Positions 1 to 5,377 of a DNA stretch of 5,875 nucleotides are shown in pieces. The position numbers and the translations under genes are program-made. The stretch is from positions 1 through 5,875 of the forward strand of contig JAFMJU010000257.1 in NCBI GenBank assembly GCA_017853285.1, read 5' to 3'. Below the pieces are notes generated by a model. The model had not been told where the DNA came from. It made no database searches and worked only from the letters and a program-made list of their open reading frames with translations. The DNA is from Gemmataceae bacterium (GTDB lineage Bacteria > Planctomycetota > Planctomycetia > Gemmatales > Gemmataceae). Numbering within the stretch: position 1 is the first letter of the stretch; each line of letters opens with the position of its first letter.

Positions 1-1
1 G

Positions 2-64
2 AAGCCCGCCAGCGTCACCGTGAAGGGCAACGCGCTGAAGAAGTTCAAAGAAGCCATCAAGTAA
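2..64 (+). CDS. C-terminal tail of a lysine-rich protein, possibly HU-like DNA-binding protein (partial)
   Basis: Only the last 20 codons are inside the window, read in frame 2 and closed by TAA at 62-64. The tail is KPASVTVKGNALKKFKEAIK, with seven lysines and no acidic cluster. HU/IHF-family proteins often end in a basic strand followed by a short helix of the type K-A-L-K-x-x-V, and planctomycete HU-like proteins often carry a KPAS/KPAR segment just before it, so an HU-like nucleoid protein is a reasonable guess. That comparison is from memory; the segment is too short to prove a family, and a ribosomal protein or another basic protein is possible. A strong terminator follows 27 bases after the stop, so this gene ends its transcript. 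Confidence 0.45.
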   Translation, partial: KPASVTVKGNALKKFKEAIK

Positions 65-90
65 TCGCTTCGCTCGCGTTTTCATCCGTG

Positions 91-124
91 GAACCGGGGC
101 TTCAAGGCCCCGGTTCTTTCTTTT
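91..124 (+). terminator. Intrinsic terminator after the left-edge gene
   Basis: The sequence shows a perfect 10-bp stem, GAACCGGGGC at 91-100 and GCCCCGGTTC at 107-116, around a six-base loop. The loop can tighten further through a T-A and a T-G pair. The run TTTCTTTT follows at 117-124. This is a textbook rho-independent terminator for transcription coming from the left edge, and it separates that gene from the membrane-protein gene downstream. Confidence 0.85.
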
Positions 125-275
125 AAGCCTAATCCCTTGCCACTGTTGGGCAGCCCACCACCAAGTTGGTTGGCGGGTATAGAATGTTGCTATGCGCCGC
201 CGAGTTCTTCGCTTGGCGGCAAAGCATGGATCGGCCTCTCAGCCCTGCTTGGCCATGGATCAGGAACAAGCTGGA

Positions 276-755
276 ATGGATTCAACCAGCGTGCGTGATG
301 GCGGATCGGCCGAGGAAGTCGGGGGCGAAACGTCCCTTTCATCCCGGATTTCCACCCTGGAAAACCGGTTGCAGGCACTCGAATCCAAAATGGGCCGTTC
401 GGCGATCACCCGAACCGGTTACTCCTTGCCCGAAACCAGTCCAAAGGACCGGTCCCCCTGGTGGCGGGCTGCCCTGCGGGGCTTGGCCGACATGGGTAAA
501 GACCTTACCCTACTGCCCAGGGTTTTCACCGACCCCAGGTACCCGCTTCCTTGGCATATTCGGGTGGGAGTGCCGGCACTCGCCTTGGTTTTCTTTTTTT
601 CCGATTACCTCATGCCCCTGGGCTTGGCTGCCATTCCCGTGGTGGGGAAGGTTTTCGATCTGGCCGTGGCCGGGCTTTTGTTCTGGCTGCTTTGGCGCGA
701 GGTGCGCCGCTACCGCGCCCTGTCCCCCGACTTGCCTGAATCGTGGCGGGCTTGA
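276..755 (+). CDS. Small membrane protein with coiled coil and two hydrophobic segments, function unknown
   Basis: From this start the protein has 159 residues. Residues 1-20 are polar. Residues 21-38 (LSSRISTLENRLQALESK) have leucine/isoleucine heptad spacing typical of a short coiled coil. A conserved-looking DPRYPLPWHIR stretch (86-96) precedes two hydrophobic segments at about 97-113 and 114-140, and the tail is basic (WREVRRYR). I infer an inner-membrane protein with the coiled coil in the cytoplasm. The segment around PLPW to FDLA slightly resembles DUF1232/YkvA-like proteins, but their aspartate pattern is not clear here. The start is uncertain: ATG 276 has AGGA at 262-265, whereas in-frame ATGs at 255 and 192 have no visible ribosome binding site. 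The stop lies 36 bases before pdxJ, so cotranscription with pdxJ is likely. Confidence 0.7.
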   Translation: MDSTSVRDGGSAEEVGGETSLSSRISTLENRLQALESKMGRSAITRTGYSLPETSPKDRSPWWRAALRGLADMGKDLTLLPRVFTDPRYPLPWHIRVGVPALALVFFFSDYLMPLGLAAIPVVGKVFDLAVAGLLFWLLWREVRRYRALSPDLPESWRA

Positions 756-781
756 TTCCAACACAACCGGCAACACCGCCT

Positions 782-794
782 GGAGGATCTCTTG
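782..794 (+). promoter_or_regulatory. Ribosome binding site that selects a TTG start for pdxJ
   Basis: GGAGG at 782-786 is followed by five bases and then TTG at 792-794, in frame with PdxJ. The first in-frame ATG, at 807, is 20 bases from this Shine-Dalgarno sequence, which is too far. Another ribosome binding site does not appear in front of the ATG. The TTG start adds five residues (MKAEP) to the conserved PdxJ N-terminus. Confidence 0.65.
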
Positions 795-1556
795 AAAGCG
801 GAACCCATGCTCAGACTTGGCGTGAACATCGACCATGTGGCAACCGTGCGCCAGGCGCGGAGGGGGCATCATCCCGACCCGGTCATCGCGGCTGGCCTGG
901 CTGTGGTGGGCGGCGCATCCGGAATCACCGTCCATCTGCGTGAGGATCGGCGCCATATCCAGGAAAGGGATGTTCGGCTGGTGCGGGCAACCACCACTGC
1001 CTGCCTGAACCTGGAAATGGCCGCCGTGGAGGAGATGTGCCGGTTCGCCCTGGATGTGCGGCCCGATGAGGCGACACTCGTCCCGGAGAAGCGGGAAGAA
1101 TTGACCACCGAAGGGGGACTCGACCTGGTCACCCATGAAAGGGCGGTGAGGGAAATCGCCGCCCGCCTTTTGGATGCGGGAATTCTGGTTTCGCTGTTCA
1201 TCGATCCCAACCCGCGCCAAGTGGAGGCGGCCCACCGGATCAAGGCCCAGGCGATTGAACTGCAAACCGGCTCCTACAGCGAAGCCACCACCCGGGAGGA
1301 TCGCAAGGCCCGTCTGGTGGAATTGGCCGAGGCCGCCCTGATGGCGCACCAATTGGGCCTGCGGGTCCATGCCGGCCATGGCCTCGATTATCAGAATGTG
1401 CAGGCGGTGGCCGCCATCCCGCAGCTTGAGGAACTGAATATTGGCCACAGCATTGTCAGCCGGTCCATTCTGGTGGGGATGGAGCAGGCTGTTCGCCAAA
1501 TGCGCCAGGCCATGGACCAGGGGCGTGGTGGCGGGTCTTGGGAGCGGTTCATCTAG
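792..1556 (+). CDS. pdxJ: Pyridoxine 5'-phosphate synthase
   Basis: PdxJ condenses 1-deoxy-D-xylulose 5-phosphate with 3-amino-2-oxopropyl phosphate to give pyridoxine 5'-phosphate, the last ring-forming step of the DXP-dependent vitamin B6 pathway, in the cytosol. The 254-residue protein is a TIM barrel slightly longer than E. coli PdxJ (243). Family signatures are all present: GVNIDHVATVRQAR at 10-23, ITVHLREDRRHI at 45-56 (His48, Arg50 and His55 match the phosphate and active-site residues), NLEMA with Glu75, LVPEKREELTTEGG at 96-109, SLFIDPN at 134-140, HAGHGLDYQNV at 193-203 with the catalytic-type His196, and ELNIGHSIVSR at 214-224. No key residue is missing. It sits 36 bases after a membrane-protein gene and 85 bases before a parvulin gene. 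Neither neighbour belongs to B6 synthesis, so the cluster is not a pathway operon. Confidence 0.97.
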   Translation: MKAEPMLRLGVNIDHVATVRQARRGHHPDPVIAAGLAVVGGASGITVHLREDRRHIQERDVRLVRATTTACLNLEMAAVEEMCRFALDVRPDEATLVPEKREELTTEGGLDLVTHERAVREIAARLLDAGILVSLFIDPNPRQVEAAHRIKAQAIELQTGSYSEATTREDRKARLVELAEAALMAHQLGLRVHAGHGLDYQNVQAVAAIPQLEELNIGHSIVSRSILVGMEQAVRQMRQAMDQGRGGGSWERFI

Positions 1557-1599
1557 CGCCGGGCGATTGCCTTTGCCTATGCTTTGCGCCATTCAGGGG

Positions 1600-1617
1600 C
1601 TGTTCCGTCTGGAACAG
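1600..1617 (+). other. Hairpin in the pdxJ-parvulin gap
   Basis: CTGTTCC (1600-1606) and GGAACAG (1611-1617) form a perfect 7-bp stem with a GTCT loop. The sequence downstream, GCATTTGTTTGGGG, has only a broken T-run, so this could be a weak terminator for pdxJ or a structure in the leader of the next gene just ahead of its ribosome binding site at 1628-1634. The inverted repeat could also bind a dimeric regulator. The sequence does not decide between these. Confidence 0.4.
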
Positions 1618-1641
1618 GCATTTGTTTGGGGAGGCAGGCAG

Positions 1642-2673
1642 ATGAAAACGCGTAAAAAGTTGGCCTTGGGTTTGGGTTTGGTGGCTGGGGGAACCGTCGT
1701 TGCCCAACCACCCGCCCCTCCCGCGGTGATTCAACCGGCAGCAGCCACCGCTCCAGCCCCGGCCGCCAGCGCAGTGGCAGCCAAGGTGAACGGTACGGTC
1801 ATCACCCAAATGGCCCTGGATCGGGCGCTGGAACGGTTCGCCCCCGACAAGCGTGATGAATCCCGTGATGAGGTTCTCAGCGAGTTGATCGACACCGAAC
1901 TGGTGGATCAGTTCCTGGTACAGGGCAAGCTGATGGCAACCCCGGCCGAAATCACCGCCCGGGTGGAAGAAATGCGGGCCGAGGCGAAAAGCCAGAACAA
2001 GACCCTGGAAGAGGTTTTGACCAGCTTGAAACTGGCCCCCGGCGAGTTGGACAAACATGTGGCGGCGGAGATCCGCTGGGAAAAATACCTGAACGCCCAG
2101 GCGACCGATGTTGCCCTGAAGGCGCTTTTCCAGTCTGACCCTGCCTTGTTCGACGGCAGCACCGTGCGCGCGCGCCACATTCTTTTGGCTTCCGGCGAGG
2201 ATGCCGCCCAAAACCAGGCGGCAAAGCAGCGCCTGTTGCAGATCAAGGCCGCTGTGGACCTGGCGGCCCAGAAAGCAGCGGCTGCGGTGACCACCGACAA
2301 GCTGGCCGCCGAGCAAAAGCGCCAGGAGACTGTGGACGAAACCTTCACCGCCTACGCCAAGCAATATTCCACTTGCCCCAGCAAGGCCCAGGGGGGCGAT
2401 GTGGGCTGGTTCGCCCGTGACGGCAGCATGGTGGAGCAATTCGCCAAGGCGGCCTTCGCACAGAAGCCCGGAACCATCAGCGATGTGGTGGAAACCCCGT
2501 TTGGTTACCACCTCATCCTGACCGTGGACAAGAAGGCCGGCAAGGATGTGAAATTCGAGGATGTGAAGGACGATGTGAAGGAGGCCTACGGCGAGCGTCT
2601 CCGCGACCAGGTCGCCGCCCACATGCGCCGTACCGCCAAGCTGGAGATCACCGCCAAAAGCGGCGCCAAGTAG
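1642..2673 (+). CDS. Exported parvulin-type (PpiC) peptidyl-prolyl cis-trans isomerase, SurA/PrsA-like foldase
   Basis: The 343-residue product starts at ATG 1642 behind GGGGAGG (1628-1634) with seven bases between them. Residues 1-21 form a signal peptide: basic MKTRKK, a hydrophobic LALGLGLVAGG core and an AQ cleavage region with no lipobox cysteine. A Pro/Ala-rich linker follows (about 22-46). Residues 48-170 are a helical SurA-N-like chaperone region that begins AAKVNGTVIT. The parvulin domain runs from VRARHILL (175-182) through YAKQYSTCPSKAQGGDVGWF (238-257) to FGYHLILTVDKK, about residue 298. This order matches SurA/PrsA foldases, which isomerise prolyl bonds and chaperone proteins outside the cytoplasmic membrane. 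About 52 residues separate HILL from the FTAYAKQYS strand, where roughly 20 are usual; the extra part is Ala/Lys/Glu-rich. The substrate is unknown. Transcription likely ends at 2699-2735. Confidence 0.92.
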   Translation: MKTRKKLALGLGLVAGGTVVAQPPAPPAVIQPAAATAPAPAASAVAAKVNGTVITQMALDRALERFAPDKRDESRDEVLSELIDTELVDQFLVQGKLMATPAEITARVEEMRAEAKSQNKTLEEVLTSLKLAPGELDKHVAAEIRWEKYLNAQATDVALKALFQSDPALFDGSTVRARHILLASGEDAAQNQAAKQRLLQIKAAVDLAAQKAAAAVTTDKLAAEQKRQETVDETFTAYAKQYSTCPSKAQGGDVGWFARDGSMVEQFAKAAFAQKPGTISDVVETPFGYHLILTVDKKAGKDVKFEDVKDDVKEAYGERLRDQVAAHMRRTAKLEITAKSGAK

Positions 2674-2689
2674 TTTTTGTTGGAACCAA

Positions 2690-3799
2690 TCATCCACGCC
2701 GGCCGGGGACGGGTGACCGCCACGGCCGGTTTTTTCTTAGCGCTTCCAGCGTTTTTTGAAACTCATCCGGCAGCGGTGCCGTGAATTCCACCACCTTGCC
2801 CGTGCGCGGATGCTCGAAACGGATGCGCAAGGCGTGCAAGGCTTGCCGGGTGAGCAGAGGCACATCGTCGCCTTCAGGCAAGTCCGCGACCACCTCCGAC
2901 AGCATGAACCGGTCATGGGGGGTGTACGCCTTGTCGGCCAAAATGGGACACCCCACATGGGCCAGATGCACCCGAATCTGGTGGGTTCGGCCCGTTCGGG
3001 GCTGGACCCGGACAAAGGTGTGTCCCTGGAACCGTTCCTCCACCTCGTAGTAGCTCATCGCCTCCTTGGCATCGCCCACCATCTCCCGGGTCACCATCAT
3101 TTTTGTCCGGTCCTTGGGATGGTGCATGATGGCCGCCTCGATGTAGTCGGAATCGCGGTCCAGCACCCCGTAGGTGAGGGCGGCGTATTCCTTGAACACC
3201 TTGCGGGCCTCGAACAGGATTCCAAGGTCACGGTGAGTGCGCTCCTCCTTGGCCACCAGAATCACACCGGAAGTGTCGCGGTCCAGCCTGTGGACGATCC
3301 CGGCCCGGTAATCACCATTGATGCCGCTGAGCTTCGGAAAATGGAAACGCAGGGCGTTCACCAGGGTGCCCGACCAGTTCCCCCGGGCGGGATGCACCAC
3401 CATGTTGTGAGGCTTGTTGATCACCGCCATCCATTCATCCTCGTGGAGGATTTCCAACGGGATGTCTTCGGCGACCGGCTCGGGATGGGGAAGGGCGGGG
3501 GGATGGATCCGCAGGACATCCCCGTGCTTGACCTTGGCTGAATTTTTTCCGGGCTTCCCGTTGATCAGAACCCGGCCTTCCTCGACCAGTTTCTGGGCGA
3601 TCGACCGGGTGCAATCAGGGATGAGTTGCTGGATGAACTGGTCGAGCCGCATCGGCTCCCGGCGGATGGCGGCCTTGTGTTCCACCCACCCGTCCGGGCC
3701 AACCGGCATTCCACCCACGGTGCGTATGGAGACCGGGGTCCCCGCCGGGGAACTTACCCCTTCCTCCGGGGCTTCCTCCAGAATGTCCTCGGGATCCAT
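2690..3799 (-). CDS. rluD: RluD-type pseudouridine synthase (RluA family)
   Basis: The enzyme converts specific uridines of structured RNA to pseudouridine; RluD acts on 23S rRNA helix 69. The 369-residue protein has an S4-type RNA-binding domain at about 50-100 (MRLDQFIQQL, then VLINGKPGKNSAKVKHGD). The RluA-family catalytic domain follows: INKPHNMVVHPARG at 127-140, GIVHRLDRDTSGVILVAK at 167-184 with catalytic Asp173, and RTGRTHQIRVHLAHVGCPILAD at 268-289. The S4 domain fits RluD/RluC rather than RluA. The exact target uridine cannot be read from sequence, so the symbol is by family resemblance. The acidic N-terminal extension of about 48 residues is unusual. ATG 3799 has no clear ribosome binding site, and in-frame ATGs at codons 31 (preceded by GGTGG) and 50 are alternatives. 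It follows the TPR-like gene by 36 bases, and its 3' end carries the neighbour's terminator. Confidence 0.93.
   Translation of the reverse strand: MDPEDILEEAPEEGVSSPAGTPVSIRTVGGMPVGPDGWVEHKAAIRREPMRLDQFIQQLIPDCTRSIAQKLVEEGRVLINGKPGKNSAKVKHGDVLRIHPPALPHPEPVAEDIPLEILHEDEWMAVINKPHNMVVHPARGNWSGTLVNALRFHFPKLSGINGDYRAGIVHRLDRDTSGVILVAKEERTHRDLGILFEARKVFKEYAALTYGVLDRDSDYIEAAIMHHPKDRTKMMVTREMVGDAKEAMSYYEVEERFQGHTFVRVQPRTGRTHQIRVHLAHVGCPILADKAYTPHDRFMLSEVVADLPEGDDVPLLTRQALHALRIRFEHPRTGKVVEFTAPLPDEFQKTLEALRKNRPWRSPVPGRRG
2699..2735 (+). terminator. Intrinsic terminator of the parvulin gene, inside the 3' end of the converging gene
   Basis: CCGGCCG (2699-2705) pairs with CGGCCGG (2723-2729), and TTTTTT follows at 2730-2735. 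The 17-base loop can form further G-C pairs. It lies 26 bases after the parvulin stop and acts for plus-strand transcription only: read on the minus strand, no U-run follows the stem. The same bases encode the last residues of the rluD-like protein. Confidence 0.75.
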
Positions 3800-3835
3800 G
3801 GATGGGGCTGAAATAGGTTCTCGAGTGAACGCGGA

Positions 3836-4495
3836 TCAGGGACCGGCTTTTCTGAGGGTCGATTCAATCTGGGTCACCGTTTTCCAGCGGCCCTTCTCGT
3901 CCATTTCTTTCATCCGCTGGCGCACTTCCCGGGCAACGGCGCTGTCCTTGAAGCGTGGGGAATCAATCACTTCCTGGTAGCGTTTGCGGGCGTCATCCAC
4001 ATCTTCCAGGGCCTCGGAAGCCCTGGCTCCGCTCACCATGCAATCGAGCTCGAGGGCCGGCATTTCCCTGAAAGACTTGCGGGCCAGATCAAATCCTTCC
4101 CGGGCCTGCTTCAGCAGGGCCATGGTGTCGGCGGGCTTTTCCTTGGCTTCCTTGGAATCAGGAGATGGCGGGAAGGGATCCTTGGCGGGGGCGGGGTACT
4201 CACGCAAACCCATTGCCAGCTGCTGCCGGGCCATTTTGAGGTGCGCCGCGGCCCCTGCCAGGTTGTTTTGGTTTTGCTGGGCAAAACTGGCCAGCTTGTC
4301 GTTCTCCTTGAGGGAATCAAATTCCACCCAGGGTTTGGCAAGGCTGGTGTCGACGCGGTTCATCGCGGCGACTACCAGAAGCAGACCGCCAGCGGCGAGA
4401 ATCCCGAAAAGTGCCACCAGTTTCCAAGGGATTTCCTTGCCCGGGATTCCATCCAGGCCAACCGCCACCGCTTCGGGGTTATTCTTCTCGCTCAT
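3836..4495 (-). CDS. Single-pass membrane protein with TPR-like helices, function unknown
   Basis: The 219-residue protein has a short polar N-terminus, one transmembrane segment at about 25-45 (WKLVALFGILAAGGLLLVVA) and a long soluble region rich in Ala, Lys, Glu and Arg. Helical pairs with TPR-like spacing are visible at about 70-98, 124-145, 149-178 and 183-205; a Pro/Lys-rich insert (101-122) interrupts them. The layout resembles YfgM-type proteins, in which a membrane anchor presents TPRs outside the membrane near the Sec translocon, but no specific signature proves this. I chose ATG 4495 because AAGGA (4507-4511 on this strand) stands 11 bases before it. A GTG ten codons upstream (4525) is possible but would add MTALRRNLPS with weaker support. 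It probably forms an operon with the rluD-like gene 36 bases downstream. Confidence 0.72.
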   Translation of the reverse strand: MSEKNNPEAVAVGLDGIPGKEIPWKLVALFGILAAGGLLLVVAAMNRVDTSLAKPWVEFDSLKENDKLASFAQQNQNNLAGAAAHLKMARQQLAMGLREYPAPAKDPFPPSPDSKEAKEKPADTMALLKQAREGFDLARKSFREMPALELDCMVSGARASEALEDVDDARKRYQEVIDSPRFKDSAVAREVRQRMKEMDEKGRWKTVTQIESTLRKAGP

Positions 4496-4578
4496 GCTGG
4501 GCAGATTCCTTCGCAGGGCGGTCACTGTTTCCGGTACCTATCGCCAGGGTGGCATCAATCCGGAAATGCCGACAGGGT

Positions 4579-4606
4579 TTAATACCCGACGGATTTGAAC
4601 CGCCAA
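4579..4606 (-). promoter_or_regulatory. Candidate promoter for the TPR-like / rluD-like pair
   Basis: On the minus strand, TTGGCG (4601-4606) and TATTAA (4579-4584) are 16 bases apart, partial matches to sigma-70 -35 and -10 boxes. They lie about 85 bases before ATG 4495, in the gap after the 119-residue orphan gene. The same bases form a tRNA T-arm look-alike (reported separately), so the promoter reading is only one option. Confidence 0.25.
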
Positions 4607-4677
4607 GATTTCATGGCTCAAACCTTTAGTGAACCGTTTGCTGGGACCGGAAGCAAGAGGGATGCTCTCAGGGCCCC

Positions 4678-5037
4678 CTAGCGGAACTGGTCCACCTCAT
4701 ACCCAAGCTTTTCCAGCCAGGAAACCAGTTGGGCCGCCTGATTTTGAGCCTGGGGACTGGATACGGGCGCGCGTCGCATGGCCTCGAACCAGTAGGCTTC
4801 CCGATCTCTGGGTGGCAATTGGCCCGGATCAACACCCAATTCACGGACCAGATCCTTGTCCAAACGGGCCTGCCGCATGCGCGCTGCCAGTTCACGCCAG
4901 GTGATTCCCCGACTCACCAGGGCGCCGTCCCGGGTTACGAGTGTTTTCCCAATGAGGATATGCAAAAAACCCAGAAAACAGCCCGGTGGAACTTGTTCCT
5001 GCCTGACTTTCGCCAGGAATTCATTCAACAGTTTCAT
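4678..5037 (-). CDS. Small orphan protein of 119 residues, function unknown
   Basis: I do not recognise a named family. The protein starts MKLLNEFLAKVRQ, has a moderately hydrophobic segment at 20-32 (CFLGFLHILIGKT, too short and mixed for a confident membrane helix), then GITWRELAARMRQARLDKDLVRELGVDP (44-71), LPPRDREAYWFEAMRRA (74-90) and a final helix QLVSWLEKLGYEV. It has no signal peptide and only one cysteine, at residue 20. The pattern suggests a small helical cytosolic protein. From memory similar short proteins with a GLTWR-L motif and LPPRDR occur in planctomycetes, but I cannot verify this. The ATG at 5037 has only GGATG about 12 bases upstream as a poor ribosome binding site. The gene is divergent from the gene at 5378 and is followed by about 180 bases before the next start on the same strand. 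Confidence 0.65.
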   Translation of the reverse strand: MKLLNEFLAKVRQEQVPPGCFLGFLHILIGKTLVTRDGALVSRGITWRELAARMRQARLDKDLVRELGVDPGQLPPRDREAYWFEAMRRAPVSSPQAQNQAAQLVSWLEKLGYEVDQFR

Positions 5038-5069
5038 GCTGCGTGCTCATCCGTGCGCGTACTGCCAGC

Positions 5070-5095
5070 CCAGGAATCCGTTTCACCAGGAATCC
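5070..5095. repeat. 10-bp direct repeat CCAGGAATCC, two copies
   Basis: CCAGGAATCC occurs at 5070-5079 and 5086-5095, 16 bases from start to start, about 1.5 helical turns. The first eight bases recur at 5013-5020 inside the orphan gene. The two full copies sit 33 to 58 bases upstream of the minus-strand ATG, where an operator could lie, but two short copies may also be chance. Confidence 0.45.
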
Positions 5096-5309
5096 TTCCA
5101 TTTTACTCACGCAAGGTGGACCAAACCACAAAATCCAAGCAGTGAGGGGAACATGGGCACATTAATTGTCGTAGAGATTTCAGGGAAATTGAAAATGGTC
5201 AGATTTTTTCCTTCCGAGTGAAAGAAGCCCAAGTGTTTCCGCAAGGAGAGGTAGGTCCGGGAAACCTGCCAATTGTTCATGGAAGTGGCAAGTTGAGCAA
5301 TCTGGCGGG

Positions 5310-5339
5310 TTGACCGTTTGAGAGATAGGGCCATATCCT
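5310..5339 (+). promoter_or_regulatory. Candidate sigma-70-like promoter for the right-edge gene
   Basis: TTGACC (5310-5315, five of six -35 bases) is followed after 18 bases by TATCCT (5334-5339, four of six -10 bases). Transcription would begin near 5346 and give a leader of about 30 bases that includes the AGGAGG of the gene starting at 5378. A second TTGAGC lies 17 bases further upstream at 5293-5298. Confidence 0.4.
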
Positions 5340-5377
5340 TTTTCAGCTTGAGGCAGACAGGTCCAGGAGGGGTCGTC

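Larger units (their letters stand above)
5038..5377. other. Divergent intergenic region without a credible gene
   Basis: This 340-base stretch separates two genes that point away from each other. Reading frames crossing it on either strand lack ribosome binding sites, run over the coding frames of the neighbours and give low-complexity or cysteine-scattered proteins. It holds a 10-bp direct repeat (5070-5095), an AT-rich part at about 5160-5215 including a short hairpin ATTTC-AGG-GAAAT (5178-5190), and a candidate promoter at 5310-5339. A TAAAAT box for the minus-strand gene lies at 5100-5105 with no good -35 partner. Confidence 0.6.

Noticed and set aside
166..795. Plus-strand 209-codon frame overlapping the small membrane protein
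   Set aside because: Its product is rich in Trp, Pro and Cys, typical of an out-of-frame reading. The overlapping frame with coiled coil, membrane segments and a possible ribosome binding site is the better gene.
510..1592. Long minus-strand open frame of 360 codons opposite pdxJ
   Set aside because: It is antisense to pdxJ, whose family motifs are unmistakable; its protein is His/Gly/Gln-rich with no domain, as expected of a GC-rich shadow frame.
1441..1641. Upstream extension of the parvulin frame into pdxJ
   Set aside because: The extension would overlap the end of pdxJ and place the signal peptide inside the protein; ATG 1642 has an ideal ribosome binding site and begins the signal peptide.
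1549..2697. Minus-strand open frame of 382 codons opposite the parvulin gene
   Set aside because: It mirrors the codon bias of the parvulin gene and shows no recognisable motif or ribosome binding site.
2756..3541. Plus-strand open frame of 261 codons over the rluD-like gene
   Set aside because: It is a shadow of a gene with clear RluA-family catalytic motifs; the composition is His/Val/Gly-rich without domains.
4540..4680. A complete tRNA, tmRNA or permuted tmRNA on the minus strand
   Set aside because: Only the T-arm and a possible 3' acceptor strand are visible. No pairing 5' acceptor strand, D-arm, anticodon loop, CCA end or AANDENYALAA-like tag was found.
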